Counted from the stretch's first letter, positions 34,632 to 46,389 are shown. The stretch is 64,000 nt of DNA from Trachythela sp. YZ-2020 (GCA_016169945.1 JADLSH010000061.1:930001-994000); one strand, 5' to 3'. The notes: a model not told the origin generated them from the letters alone. Translations and numbers: made by a program.

Positions 34632-35393
34632 TTCATCTTAATACTCAGTCAATGTGTTCAACGTTTGACGAATTTTATGTCATGTGTAATACATATCAAT
34701 ATGATATAATTACATTGTCGGAAACATGGTTGAAGGATAATCACCATTTAATCGAGCACGTTCAAATGCCAGGATACGAACTTGATTATAGAAACAGGAA
34801 TGACAAGCGAGGTGGGGGAGTTGGAGTATACGTTAAAGATCATATCAAGTTTAAAAGACGTCGTGACATTGAACAAATTGACGAAACTATCGAGCACATG
34901 TGGCTTGAAATCCCTGGGAAAAACAAATATAGCACTTTTTTATTAGGAGTGTTATATCAACCAAAATCAGATGATGCTAAACAAATTAGAACATTTGCTT
35001 TCTAATATTATCATCAAATGGGACGGCGTGCTTATACTAGCTGGTGATTTAAATATAGACCTACTTAAACCAAACCATATAACTAAGAAATACACTGACA
35101 TACTCGCCGCATTTAAGTTAACTCAGTTAATAAAGGAACCAACGAGAAAAGGCAAAACGTTAATCGACCACATTGTCACTAACATTCCAAAGAAAGTAGC
35201 AGCTACGGGGGTCTTAGCATGCCCGGAGATCAGTGACCACGATGCGGCTTATATAATTGTAAATATTAGAGTCCCACGATTCATACCACGTTTTAAGTAC
35301 ATTCGCAATGAAAAGAATTTTAATGTGTTATCATTCATAACCGATTTCAGTCAATTACCCATTACCTCAGTGTACGCATATTTAATACTCTAA
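34613..35393 (+). pseudogene. LINE AP-type endonuclease domain
   Basis: Starts HLNTQSM (34634) and continues DIITLSETWLKD, RGGGVGVYVKDH, GVLYQPKSDD; after a frameshift near 34980 it continues GDLNIDLL (~35044), DHIVTN and ISDHDAAYI. These are the exonuclease-endonuclease-phosphatase motifs that nick target DNA, with catalytic N, E, D and H contexts seen. The frame closes at 35393, so the link to the RT is broken. Confidence 0.8.
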
Positions 35394-35663
35394 TTTCCGG
35401 TTGCCTTGACAAACACGCCTCCGTAATTCGAATACGTGTAACTAGACCGCCAGCCCCTTGGATGAAGGATTTAAATATCACATCTTTGCAGGTGCATCGT
35501 AATGTCTGTCGTTACAATGCTCACCAAACTGGGTCGGAGGGTGATTGGCAAATATTTAGAGATGTAAGGAATCAGCTGAAAAGAGTTATTAAAGAAACTA
35601 AGAAGTTATTCTACTACAATGCTTTATTTGGAGGTTTGGTCTACTATCCATCGAATTCTGCAA

Positions 35664-36668
35664 CCTAACCCGCGATACGATGGACTTTGAAATTCTTATT
35701 AACAAACTACATAAGCTAAACTTCTCTAAGACATTCCTGCATTGGCTGGTGAGTTATTTGTCAGATAGGCGGCAATATGTACAAGTTAATGATAATCGTC
35801 CAGTAAAGAAACTATAACGTTTGGGGTCCCACAGGGATCGATATTGGGTCCAGTATTGTTTAACCTGTATGTGGCTGATATGCAACGAAATGTCGGAAAT
35901 GAAGAAAGATGTCTACAATATGCTGACGATTCAACCTTATACCGACACTGCAAGGTTGGTGACTTGGAGTTTCACAAGTCAAATCTAGAAGAATCTCTGT
36001 CAAATATTAGTAGTTGGTCTTCATGTATTAATCTCATTTTCAACCAATCCAAAACTAAGACAATGTTGTTCGCCACACAACAGATGGCCAGGTATCACAA
36101 TTTAGATCGAGAGAATGTGGTCGAAATGGTGGTAAACAACAACCCCATTGAAAGAGTTTTATCATGGAAGGTACTGGGGATGCTTTTTCAACAAAATTTA
36201 CAGTGAAATGATCATATAACAAAACTAATATCTTCCTGTTATGGCGTTTTGGCTGTTTTGAGGAAACTGAGACGATTTACCCCATTTAATGTGAGAAAGC
36301 AACTTGCAGAAGCTCTTGTACTTTCAAAATTGGATTATTGCAATGTCTTATACGACTCTGTCCCAGCTTACTTAATTAAACGAATGCAAAGGGTGCAGAA
36401 TTCGGCAGCAGGTTTTGTCTTCTCTCGATATTCACATGTCGAAAATGTACTAGACTTAAAATGGCTACCTGTAAAAGAAAGGATTGAATTTAATATAGCG
36501 AAACTTACTTTTAAGGCCATACATTTCGATAATTGGCCATCACATTTAGCGGTTAAAATAAAGCAACAGACTAGGGTACTACGTAGTAATGATAGTGGAA
36601 GGATGTTGGAAATTCCTAGAATAAATAATACTTTTGAATATTCTGCATCTACCATTTTCAACAGCTAA
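35664..36668 (+). pseudogene. LINE reverse transcriptase, internally deleted
   Basis: The RT fingers are missing: after ..YYPSNSAT the sequence jumps to DTMDFEILINKLHKLNF (35678), then the palm with FGVPQGSILGPVLFNLYVADM, split by a frame change near 35820, and the catalytic YADD box (LQYADDSTLY, 35916-35945). The thumb and connection follow (..KTKTMLFATQQM.., ..KLDYCNVLYDSVP.. to 36668), broken by a stop at about 36204. The style is CR1/L2 clade. Inactive. Confidence 0.8.
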
Positions 36669-36938
36669 CCACAGAATATTAGAGATAATGATATATCCTA
36701 TGGTAGTTTTGTCAATCAAGTAAGAACTGTGTTCATGGAAAGGGCACATACTCGTGTTTTAAATAGTTAAGTATATTCACAATCATTATAATTAGTCAGG
36801 TAGGATAGCGCTAATTTAATACTTTATTTTATATAAGCTATATGTAATAACATAATTTTTGTTGTATTGTAAGGATGAAGAGCCATGTAACAATGGAAAT
36901 GCCAAATATACCATTATTATTATTATTATTATTACCAT

Positions 36939-38040
36939 GGCTGACGTCGTCAAAATACACACAAGAGCGTCTACGGATATTGGTATTAAATAGACCCTCT
37001 CGTTTACTTCCCTTTCGTTTCTCTTTGTCCCCGTCCTTAACACTCTCCTTTTCGGTAAAGTTTATGTTCCTCCATTGTTTTAATGCTTTGATAAGGTGTG
37101 CTAGATCCCACTCTTGCCAGCCCCCTTGCCCTCTCACTAAATCACTCTTTATCCCTGACAACTTGTCAAGGACACTTCGTGTCATTCCATTCACACGCTC
37201 AACTTTCCCCATTGTTTCAAGTGACTGTACGTTAAAAAGCAAAATTTTATAGAAATTGTCTATCTCACCTGGGTCGGCACTTTTCACCACTGGTAACTCG
37301 GGAATATTTTGGATATAGGCGTTGACAATTTCACTCGTTTTTCCGTACTCCCCTTTCAAGATGTTCTTTGCCCTTTCGTACCCTTCGACGGTTAGAGGCA
37401 ATCCATCGATGTCTGCTCTCACCTTCGGTTTAACAAACTCTTTCAAATAGGCAAACTTAGTAACAGGCGAAAGATCGGCACCGTCGATTTCGGCGACGAA
37501 CTTATTCCAAAAGGGTAGCCAATTCGCATATTTACCATCGAACTGCGTAATAGAGAGCTTCGGTAGTTTTGTTGACACAGCTTTCTTCACCTGGTTTTGT
37601 TGGCCAGTTGCTAACACCTTCTGAAACTTTAGCTGTTGCTCATAAAGCTCACGTTCTCGACTCATTTTCTGTTCGTGTTTCTCGCTCTCGAGTGCCATTT
37701 TTTGTTTTACTGTCTCGGCCATTTCGACGGCCTGATTTTTCTTCGTTATTTTCGCTTTTACCCATCGTAACTCTAGTAATTTCTCGTCGGACGTTTTCAA
37801 AGTTCCTTCGATGTCGGCCACCCATTTTTGCACTTGATCTTCAGTTTCTTTCTTGCCGAATTTCAATTCTATAATCTCATCTTTTAACGCGTGACTCGCT
37901 TCGATTCTAACTTTGATTGACGCTTCATGTCTAGTTATGACTTCGAGATTTTTCGTTTCAATTACTTGGTCGCTTTTATCTAACGTAAATTTTCATGTTT
38001 TTAGTTTCCCCTCCAGCTCTTGTAGTTTGGTCTCCATGCT
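36939..38040 (-). pseudogene. Pao gag, N-terminal and central part
   Basis: Minus strand from about 38038 (METKLQELEG..), with an in-frame TGA near 37997, then an open frame from 37866. Coiled-coil Lys/Glu-rich region (MSRERELYEQQLKFQ), then LPKLSITQFDGKYANWLPFW, the DUF1759 capsid-like start typical of BEL/Pao gag, and ALKQWRNINF. It ends at the LINE insertion (..FDDVSH). It would form the particle with the zinc knuckles now stranded at 33578-33718. Confidence 0.8.
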
Positions 38041-38200
38041 TTCCTTTCACTTCGTTCTTTCAGTACTATATATAGTCGCTCGGTTTATAACAGTGCCGTA
38101 TGTCACTGTACTCTGTAGTCTAGACTTGTCCCCGATGTGTTTTTTTGAACTTTAGCGTGCTTTAGAGTTTAGGTTCTTGCTCTTGTTCGAGCTACAAAAT

Positions 38201-38230
38201 CTCACAAATCCCGTCGGAGGTGCCAGTGCT
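38201..38230 (-). other. Primer-binding site region
   Basis: On the minus strand TGGCACCTCCGACGGGATT begins a few bases after the 5' LTR. The TGG start is what a tRNA 3'-CCA primer would pair with. The tRNA species was not identified. Confidence 0.45.
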
Positions 38231-38461
38231 TGAGAACTTGCCTCCCGTATTCCCAACACAAATCACAAATAGGAAAATAATTATTTATTCGATATATTAA
38301 TCACAATCCCACAAACACGCCATTCTTATTGCTCAGAACGTAAACATTAACCGGCATAGACCGGAGCTGTCCGACGTTTCGCGAAGTTGGGACTCGCGTG
38401 TCCCGCGCGATAACAAACAGCTATAATCTAAATGTAGTAACTATACTAATAGTTTCCGACA
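38231..38461 (-). repeat. Pao 5' LTR
   Basis: 231 bp pairing with 29926-30158; it ends TTTCCGACA on the plus strand. Element D sequence resumes immediately after it. Confidence 0.85.
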
Positions 38462-38548
38462 TTTTAGAGGCGCTTTTTGATATCTTGGCCGGCCGACTAA
38501 TACCCAAAGTACTTACCTAAAACTTTAATGAAAATCCCTGGATAGATA

Positions 38549-38822
38549 TAGATAAGGGGGAAAATATACCAGTTTATAAATCATGTATATATATATACCA
38601 AAAGAACAAATTGAGGGTTGCTTCACGTGTGCCTAAAAGATATAAACAAAATCTCGACGTTTCGAGCTAAAGCCCTTCGTCAGGAGAAATTAGCTATATG
38701 TCCGTGGCCGACGCTGAATTAAAGTCTTATTTATATACCAACTGTTTTGCGTATCTTTATACGCAAAACACTTGGTATATAAATACATGATTTATAAACT
38801 GGTATATTTTCCCCCCTTATTA
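38549..38822. mobile_element. MITE-like palindromic element carrying a hammerhead-like motif
   Basis: Terminal inverted repeats of ~48 bp (AAAATATACCAGTTTATAAA and complement). A second short palindrome (ACCAACTGTTTTGCGTAT.. against its complement) lies just inside the right repeat. There is no coding capacity. The 5' side abuts the end of element D and the 3' side abuts the Gln-rich ORF. Confidence 0.65.
38651..38690 (-). ncRNA. Hammerhead-ribozyme-like motif
   Basis: On the minus strand: CTCCTGACGAAGGG, then a TTTA loop with GCTC, then GAAACGTCGAGAT. CTGANGA and GAAA core boxes are present. GGGC/GCTC can form stem II. GAGA after the expected cleavage C pairs with TCTC before CTGA as stem I. 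ACGT is self-complementary, as in minimal hammerheads that cut as dimers. One extra A follows CTGACGA compared with the textbook core. Such motifs are known from Penelope-like elements. Confidence 0.5.
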
Positions 38823-39356
38823 TCCCCCAACCGACAACAACACTCGGTACAAGGCTCAACCGATGGGGAAAAATCGCATCACGAAATGATGATACGAATT
38901 GTCCCCGGTACACAACTTGAGCATCAACAAAAGAAATTGGCGAACCCCACCGCGCGTAAGACTGTTGTCAATAAATTAAGGAAAAACGGCAACGTCGATC
39001 GTTCCTCGATTGTGAAGGTCACTTGTCGCCTCAACTTGCAGTCGCTCGATTATTATGATGAAGGCGACGAAGAAGAGCAGCAGCGAATATCTTGCAACAA
39101 ATCCTGGGGAAATAATCTTCTACAACGTCGCGATGGGGTATCTACTTCGAGTTCACTCAGACACCAGTATGCAACTTCGACAGCCATGGAAATGCAACAA
39201 CAGCAAGCCTTTCTTGCAGATTTTCAACGGCAAGGTCAGCTAAGCGTGAGCAGTGGCAATTCCTTTCCAAGCACCTGCCCTAACCAACTGAATCAAGCAA
39301 CGGTGAGACAAGAAAGTCAACATCATATGCTCAATTCCAACAATTTCAAAAAGTAA
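38823..39356 (+). CDS. Gln/Ser-rich hypothetical protein, 3' portion
   Basis: Open frame ending at 39356. It starts after the MITE (the formal ATG at 38772 lies in MITE sequence). It reads ..HHEMMIRIVPGTQLEHQQKK, a basic stretch (KTVVNKLRKNGNVDRSSIVK), an acidic EGDEEEQQ patch, then Gln- and Ser-rich low complexity with QQQQAF and HHMLNSNNF. It has no transposase features, so it could be a real exon of a host gene (transcription-factor-like composition) cut or displaced by the MITE. The family is not recognised and an upstream exon was not found. Confidence 0.4.
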   Translation, partial: SPNRQQHSVQGSTDGEKSHHEMMIRIVPGTQLEHQQKKLANPTARKTVVNKLRKNGNVDRSSIVKVTCRLNLQSLDYYDEGDEEEQQRISCNKSWGNNLLQRRDGVSTSSSLRHQYATSTAMEMQQQQAFLADFQRQGQLSVSSGNSFPSTCPNQLNQATVRQESQHHMLNSNNFKK

Positions 39357-42025
39357 CGTTCTCAGTTGGTTCAACGATCACTTCGCCAATTCTGTCTCAG
39401 CATGCTTCAAAACCAAAGCAACGTCGGGCTTACATGATTGAAAGTGATCTGATTGACTGTTTTGTTTTCAACTGTTGAAAATATTTCATATTTGAACTTT
39501 TGTTTGCTTTCTTGAGCTTTTAATTTACACGGACACGAACGAGCATGTGCTTTGTTTAACTACAGTTCCGTTGTGTAATTTATGCATTTTGACGTATATA
39601 AAGGACAAGTTTAAATTTCATAGTCTGGAATAATTTAATGTATATTATTAATAAGTAAATAGTATGGTTTCTCGTGAAATTTGGATGTAACATACACTCG
39701 TGATTTGTTCAAAGACCTCAAATAGCACTCGTCCTTCGGACTCGAATGTTATATCCAAATTGCACTCGAAACCATACTATTACCTATACCAAACACTTCA
39801 GTTCAAAACGAGCTGTTATCAACGTGTGTCTTGTCCGATCAACAATAGAATATAAAACTTAATTCATACTATGATAAAATTGTAAAAATATACTATAATT
39901 GAAACATTAAAAATATGTATAATTTGCAACATTAAAAACAATACATTTCTTGGAGAACATCTTCCAGAAAACCAATTAATTTCATAATCGTACAATTGTA
40001 TCAGGCTTTGCTTAACGTAACGGTGAAACAATGCCGTAGCTATTGCAACTTCTTCCCCATGGCGAAAGCAAGCTTTCTGGTTTCCAGTGCCATGTTTATC
40101 ACCTTTTTCCACTGGTTTGGAAGTTGGAACTAGTGTTGAGACCTGGAGGGTGAGTTGAAATTATGCATCTATGTAAAGTAGCTTATTAAAATTATATTGA
40201 AATGTTACAGTATGCTTACGATAGCCAATCTGTATTATTAACAATGCTTCGTTATTAATTGTGTATAAAAATAGCTACGTGACCTAGATTTGCCTAATAG
40301 CACAAGCCTAAGCGAAAAAATACTAGATACATGCTAACTATGTCACATGCTTCAATTTACCGCCTTGCTTTTCCTGCTAGTTTTTCTTACGGCTATATTT
40401 AGATCAAGCGTTTATGTAAAACATGAGAGCAATGTATATAAGAGGCTTACCTCAAAATCTTGACTCCCGTCTGTTACATCCTAAACTGGATCTTCAGGTG
40501 ATCCTAATCAGTCAATCGGCGTTAACGTTAGTGACCAGTTTGAGGTTAGCAAACCAATACTCTTTGCCGGTTTTATGATATCCAGAGTACTGTTTAACAT
40601 TTTGTGAATCAACGCAAACCACACCACACTCCGAGCTATTGGGTACAAATTATAACTCTTTACAAGTTGTGTTCCTGATTGCTGTGTAAATGTTTTATAA
40701 CATGAATGTATACCAATTTTCTTATACGACTAAAAATATTGCCATGAAGTTGCTCTATCTTGTAAGTGGTCGAGGTTTGCATGTACCATGGTTAAAACAG
40801 CCATGCATATACCAAGCATTATTCAGAACACTTCTCAGCAGATAACACAGAGGACAGGCGTCCCTGTTCAATCAAATAGTTTAGGGAAACTCTGTAACGT
40901 CATTCTTTCAATGTGATACAGCATGCTTGTCCGTAGTATTCAAATGTAGCATTAGGTATAAAGGTAAAACGAATATTAAAACAAGTGCTATATAGCAATG
41001 TCCTGGAATGTTAAAGCATGCCATAATAGTTAGCATTCGTTCACAGAAACATACCAATGCATTTTTTGGAGATATTTAGTTTTAAATATATTGGAGATTT
41101 TGTCTTTTTTGGATTTAGTGATATAGTACAACGTAGGGAGCGTTCTGGATACATTAGCTGTTTGCAATAGCAAAATAAATCTTGTTTTTCTCTCGGTGTT
41201 GTTTTATAATACTGCTGCTCGATAAATTGAACGAAATCAACGCAATGAGTCTTGCGCGGTGTTGGCCTACGTTTGTCGATATATTTAACAAATTGATTAT
41301 TGAAGTTTCTGTTTCTTTATGTGTCAATTGTCCTTATTTGAACCGGTTAAAAGCACACACCCCCCCCTGTAGTTAGGCTAACCGGCTTTTGATCAACCGA
41401 CACTTCAGTGTATTTCTAAGTCATTAAAAACGGATTTAATCAATGTTTTATACGACAAAATAGACGGTTTCCGATTTAGATCCGTATTTTTCGTCAACTA
41501 CAGTATATGTATATATAATTTGTGGAAAAGTGAGAATTTTACTCAAAAACAACATCAGTGAACTTGATCTTTATTTCACATTAAAACGTCATTGTTGCTC
41601 TAGCAACGAGTTACGAATAATTATATTATTCTTAAGTATATTTGGATACTGTTTCATCAAAGTGAGAATGATGTAGTATTCATTTCTGAACAAATATTAA
41701 TTGTCCAAAAATTATTTAGAAAGTCGTAAATATTACATTTCTTCCACATGCATGGCTACATTCGTTGCTTCACTATTAAACGGGAGGGTGGATCCGAGGA
41801 CACTAATATAATCAAGTTTGCTATATGAAGGTTAAAGCACGAGGGAGAGGTTTTTATTTAACTGTGAAGACTGAGCGCGAAGCGATAAGTCTTTACAGCG
41901 AAATAAAAACCGACTCCCGAATGCTCTATATGTTTATAACTTGCCACACCCTATTCTTTTGTTTTTCGGTGGTTTCTACCTTAGAAATTCAAGATAATAC
42001 ATAGTTTGTTTTTGAAAAAGAGCAA
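39357..42025. other. Gene-free stretch with small palindromes
   Basis: No supported coding region. It contains the MITE at 39658-39781 and a short palindromic unit at about 41837-41921 (CGAGGGAGAGGTTTTTATTT against AAATAAAAACCGACTCCCG). The remainder is AT-rich and unremarkable. Confidence 0.45.
39658..39781. mobile_element. Small MITE (~124 bp)
   Basis: AAATAGTATGGTTTCTCG...GATGTAACAT is mirrored by ATGTTATATC...CGAAACCATACTATT, around a centre with ACTCGTCCTTCGGACTCG. No coding content. Confidence 0.6.
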
Positions 42026-42345
42026 TTAGGGATTTGAAAATTCAATTGTGTTATTACGATTTTTAAATTTTAAGGAGGGGAACATTTGTTCAAGTGTGCG
42101 GAGAGGTTTTGTGGTAGTTCGGATGTCATAGGGTTTCAGGAATCGTTTCAGTGGTTCAGTTAGGCCTTTAATATAAGGAAGGACGGCATAGTTGTAGTTG
42201 CTCTTCGGTTCCACAACATCAAAAAACATGTGTACAAGCTTTTCAGGTGGTGGCACTCTGTTCTGCCGCATAACACGGTTACTTTCCACTTGTTGAAGGA
42301 ATTTCTTGGGGTATCCATTTGATATTAAGGTGTTAGTTATTTGAT
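42026..42345 (-). pseudogene. Penelope-like element fragment (linker before the endonuclease)
   Basis: Minus-strand MESNRVMRQNRVPPPEKLVH.. to LEQMFPSLKF matches 49170-49330 almost exactly, but it keeps 38 bp (KSNYNY coding region, 42189-42226) that the larger copy has lost. It is truncated before the GIY-YIG domain at about 42075. It is a useful in-window reference for the intact frame. Confidence 0.75.
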
Positions 42346-42363
42346 ATTAGCGTGTAGTAGACA

Positions 42364-45300
42364 ATGGGTTCTTATCAGTGTGATCCAGAGGAGGAATCGT
42401 CAGTATACCACAATGCATTGCGTCTCATTAATATTGACATTCGAAATTTCCCGATGATGTGTGGTGAAAAATTACGGATTTAATTGAGAATTTTCTCTCA
42501 GAAAATCTGGTATTTTTGAATGTATGTTTTTATATTTGTTTTATTTGTGCATCTTATTTCACGGTTTCTTACTTAGGTACTTTATGCATCACGTTTTAGC
42601 TATGCAATCACGCATTGTATTTACCCTTGTTTCGGGTCAGTGAACACGCCACAAAAGTGGCTTTCATATATGCAGGAGATAATTATATTTATCAATTTCA
42701 AAAGTAGAAAAAAGTTACAGAATCGAAGTCAGGAATAGTTATTCTTTCTATTGGTCCTTTAAAACACGAATTAACTCCTAAAACCGACGAGTAATCGCGG
42801 TTTGAAAATTGGGTATCTTTGCTATATTCTAAAATATTGTTGATTTATATTGCGATATTTCGCCCCCAAAACTTCGAATTTTTGAATCTATTTTTTATAA
42901 CTGTTTTATATGTGAATGTATTTCAACGATTTTTGACTTGTTTAGTTGATGTATCTCGCTTTAGGTATCCGAATCACGCATTATATTTACCCTTGTGTTG
43001 GGTCTGCACGCAAGCCTCGAAAATGGCATGTAAACATGTAGGAGATTAAATGTGTAATTCTGGAGAAAATTCAATGAAAATCACATCACTGAAATCAGGG
43101 AAAGTTTTCCTTTTCACTAATACCAAAAAACCCAAATTAACTCCTGAAATAAGCGAGATATTGCCGTTGGAATATCGGGTGTTTTGGCTATGTTCTGTCT
43201 GTAATGGCGCCATGTGGCGGGAAGATGCCACAATGAATGAGGCATTTTAAAATGGGCTTCAAGTCAGAAGGCTGAAGGCTTTGGGTGGTCTTTTATTCTA
43301 TATTCTTATAGCGCCACAAAAATTAACAACAAATTTGTAAGATTAACTCCACTGTCTTATTAGATATTACTTTGTATATACATTTCCAAAATGACCATAA
43401 ATTTCAGATTAAACACAAGAGTTTACATTATTAACGGTTCAGAGTACAGTAGGTATAATAATCATTCATGATTGATCTTTAATAACTGAGCAAGTTTCAG
43501 TTTTTTCTCTGCCTTGGGAAATATGGCCAGGCAGGCCAGACCTTCCTCGACCTGCTTTTCTGAGTCAGGAAAATTGAGATTTCAGCTGTGTTTGTTTCCA
43601 AGTAAAAATACAGTGACATGCAGTAAATTTTTTTCTCCATGTTCTAACTTTTATATTACATATTCTAGGGAAAGTGTCAATGGGAATGACATGTTATGGT
43701 CAAGTTCATGGACTGAGTCTCATTTGCTGCACAACCTTTGGATGATTATGATACCATTAACATACTATGTAGTATACAAAATAGAGCCGTTTCATAACAA
43801 TCCTTAACTTTTTGTATAAATAGCATTGAACCCAATTTTAATAGGAGATAATATAGGAATATTTACATGGAGATAGAGATACAGCTGACCCAGGTTCACA
43901 AACTTGCCTGCTTTATCACTTGCCTGCTTTATGCACCTATTACAATCCTCAGTGTTGTAACAATTGAGTGCCATGCTCAATTGAAGCAATTGATTTAATT
44001 TAAGTAGAGTTGTTGACTCCCTTATTCAAACACCTTGACTTGACTAAATACAACAATGATAATTTGTAAATAACTCTTTCAAGTTAGTGAAAATCACAGG
44101 CAAATAGATCTAGAAATTTTTTGAAAAAATGAGATCTTACATAAATACCACAATTTTTGAACAAGATTTTTCTTGGCTGGCAAAGCTAGTGAGATTGGCA
44201 TGCAAAGGTATCATCAATCCAATTATGATTTTCGGGAACATTTTGAAACCTGTATTTTATTTGGCATATTTATAATTTGAATAAAGTAGTACTTTCAGAA
44301 TGATATATTTGCTTCTAAGATGTAATTTTTAGATGGCACCATTTTGTACTTGGATGATTTCTCTTTTGATAATAGATAAATAATATAATATATAGGTGCA
44401 TTCATTAAGTGTGATAGTGCAGCATATGGTGGCCAAGTCTAAAAGGAAAGACCATTAGCCAAGACATTATTTGCCACTCTCAAAAGGGTGAATACATTTT
44501 GTGGTTGACCACCATATGTAACACAATATAAGACACTTAATAGCTATTGGATTGTAGTTTAAGGTTTAATTTTTTGTTCTATTGAAGTGAGATTTCATCT
44601 CCTGAGATGGAATTCCTTATCAGCTTTTCAAGTTAAGCAACTAAAGATGTTGATTAATCTGCATAAGAGTAATGACAGTAAACCAATTTCTCCATGCAAT
44701 GTGAAGCATCGCATCGAAGGTGGTGGTGTGCCAGTCAAAGGTTTTGTAAGCAGGACAGCAATGGATGAACTTTAAGTATCTAGTTACAATATTGATATTG
44801 CAGTAGCCAGTATGTCAGATTGCCATTTGGAACACATTTCTACGATATTTCTTTCTAAAAGTAAAAACAATTCTATCATTAATAACATACTTGGTAGAAT
44901 ACATTTATCTATGTAACAACCTGAATATCACTCTCAATTTTGAAAAACAATAATACAATAGTGTAGTAGTTTAGTACAGTTGTTTTTTAACCTTGGCATA
45001 TAAAGGGATATTTTATCTGTGACTTTATTATATGCCTTATTCCCTTATTTAGTGACATTTAACCAGTCCAAACACAGAAGATATCGTTTGTCTGACATAC
45101 ACCAACATATTCATACAACAACAATGTCAATGTACTAAAATAATGTGACATGCCAGATGGGAAATTTTGTCTGTAATGTTTTATATGATGACAAATAATT
45201 ATTAATTGCAATTGAAAATAGAATCCAATATTACCAGTAAAAATTTAACTACCTTACTTTGAGAACAATACCCGAAATGTGTTTAATATCATATTTTCTG

Positions 45301-46268
45301 GACTTTTACGTAAGGCAAAAATGCATTGATACGAAACGTCCGAATGAATCATGACTCTTCGAAAGCTTGAACCATTTAAATTCTACGCAAATTGGCTTGA
45401 AATTACCACTAAACGTCGTTTCACAGCGGACATGAACAATAAGAAGTCAATATGGTCCTAAAATCAAAGTTTTCTTGTAGCAAAAGTTGGAAATTTCACC
45501 ATAATGCGACTGCTGTAATGCTGTTCGCTTCTGTGTTTATGTTTGCACTGCGACGGCCAACCGAAAAATGAGCGAGCGAGCTCTGGGGAATTGATAATAT
45601 GTACTAAAACCGCAATGCATCACGGTATACTGACGATACCTCCTCTGAGTGTGATCGGTGTCTAACACGGTTTTCATCTAATTATAATGTCAGGCGGCAT
45701 AAAGCGAACCATTGCACGTATGCCCATAGTTTTGACGAAGTCGCCGTGATGGAATATGAAGATAAGCCAGTATATGATAAAGTAATCACAGATGATGAAA
45801 TTCCCGGAAAGAAATCCCGTTATATAGAATCGGATGAGGATGTATCAACCTCGTCAAATGATGATGAAAGTAGTGAGAATGCCGAGACAGATGATGATGA
45901 AAACAGTGAGAATGCAGAGACAGGTGACGATGCAAAAGTGACGGTTGCGACAGAATATGATGAACTGTTGAAAACGTTGCAAATGGATGGGCAAGAAGAA
46001 AGTGTAGCTAAGCAGAAAGCCTTTGAAAAATTCTCCCTGAACTTCAGAAAGAATTCGCTGGCGTTTACCTGGACAATTTACGTTGGATGAAAGCACTTAA
46101 AAAGGATCCTGTGCATAGAAAGATCATGGAATAGAAGGAGACATTTGTGAACGAAGACTCGTCTGATCCTGATGAAGCTTTATCTGCAGCGGTTGACAAA
46201 AGAAAATTTCTGTTGAAACAGCTTTTAGAAGATCAAGGACGTTTTTCAGATAGTGATGATGATCAATG
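42364..46268 (+). pseudogene. C2H2 zinc-finger/acidic ORF, split by a transposon
   Basis: The ATG at 42364 starts MGSYQCD and is interrupted at 42385. Skipping the inserted element and one copy of the 9-bp duplication, the frame resumes at 45657 as ..RCLTRFSSNYNVRRHKANHC, completing one C2H2 finger (C-x2-C-x12-H-x4-C/H type), then a Glu/Asp/Ser-rich region (45746-45960). A frameshift near 46040 leads into ..FAGVYLDNLRWMKALKKD, a TAG near 46132, and an acidic tail (to ~46268). Function unknown; it could itself belong to a larger mobile element, as it lies just beside a Penelope fragment. Confidence 0.65.
42386..45647. mobile_element. 3.26-kb DNA transposon with perfect 9-bp target duplication
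   Basis: The terminal repeats CAGAGGAGG.ATCGTCAGTATACC are present at both ends (inverted), extending imperfectly over ~40 bp to TGCATTGCG. AGTGTGATC is duplicated exactly at 42377-42385 and 45648-45656. A 9-bp duplication fits MULE- or Merlin-type elements; hAT would give 8. The interior has only short unsupported frames (for example 44587-44775) and no transposase, so it is non-autonomous or decayed. Confidence 0.85.
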
Positions 46269-46389
46269 AATCGATGTAGTGCTCATGTGAAATAAAAATG
46301 TATCAAAATTGTATTGTGTATTGTTTCATCTTTTAAGCAATAATTAGTCCTTGTAGAAATGTACACCAGAATTAAGCCGTACCTTCTAT

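Larger units (their letters stand above)
33731..36933 (+). mobile_element. CR1/L2-type LINE inserted in Pao gag, ACCAT duplication
   Basis: Starts right after ACCAT (33726-33730) and ends in (ATT)n followed by ACCAT (36934-36938); rejoining the flanks restores contiguous Pao gag. The order is an N-terminal protein with a 2A-like motif, a Cys-rich segment, an AP-type endonuclease, and a partial reverse transcriptase. It contains stops, frameshifts and a deletion of the RT N-terminal part. Confidence 0.8.
29926..38461 (-). mobile_element. BEL/Pao LTR retrotransposon, degenerate, with a LINE insertion
   Basis: The 5' LTR is 38231-38461 and the 3' LTR is 29926-30158 (minus-strand transcription; LTR starts TGTCGG). 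Reading in the element's direction: primer-binding site, gag with DUF1759-type region, zinc knuckles, protease, reverse transcriptase, integrase, polypurine tract, LTR. A CR1-type LINE at 33731-36933 interrupts gag. There are several stops, frameshifts and deletions, so it cannot move by itself. The 5-bp target duplication is not clear. Confidence 0.85.
28286..38499. mobile_element. DNA element with ~0.5-kb inverted repeats, split by a BEL/Pao element (element D)
   Basis: The left end TAGTCGGCCGGCCAAG (28286) is matched by its complement ending at 38499. The left arm runs to about 28772. The right arm is 29486-29925 and resumes at 38462-38499 after the Pao insertion. Without the insertion the element is about 1.7 kb with almost no unique centre and no coding capacity, so it is a foldback/MITE-like element. 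TA is present at both outer edges. Confidence 0.7.
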
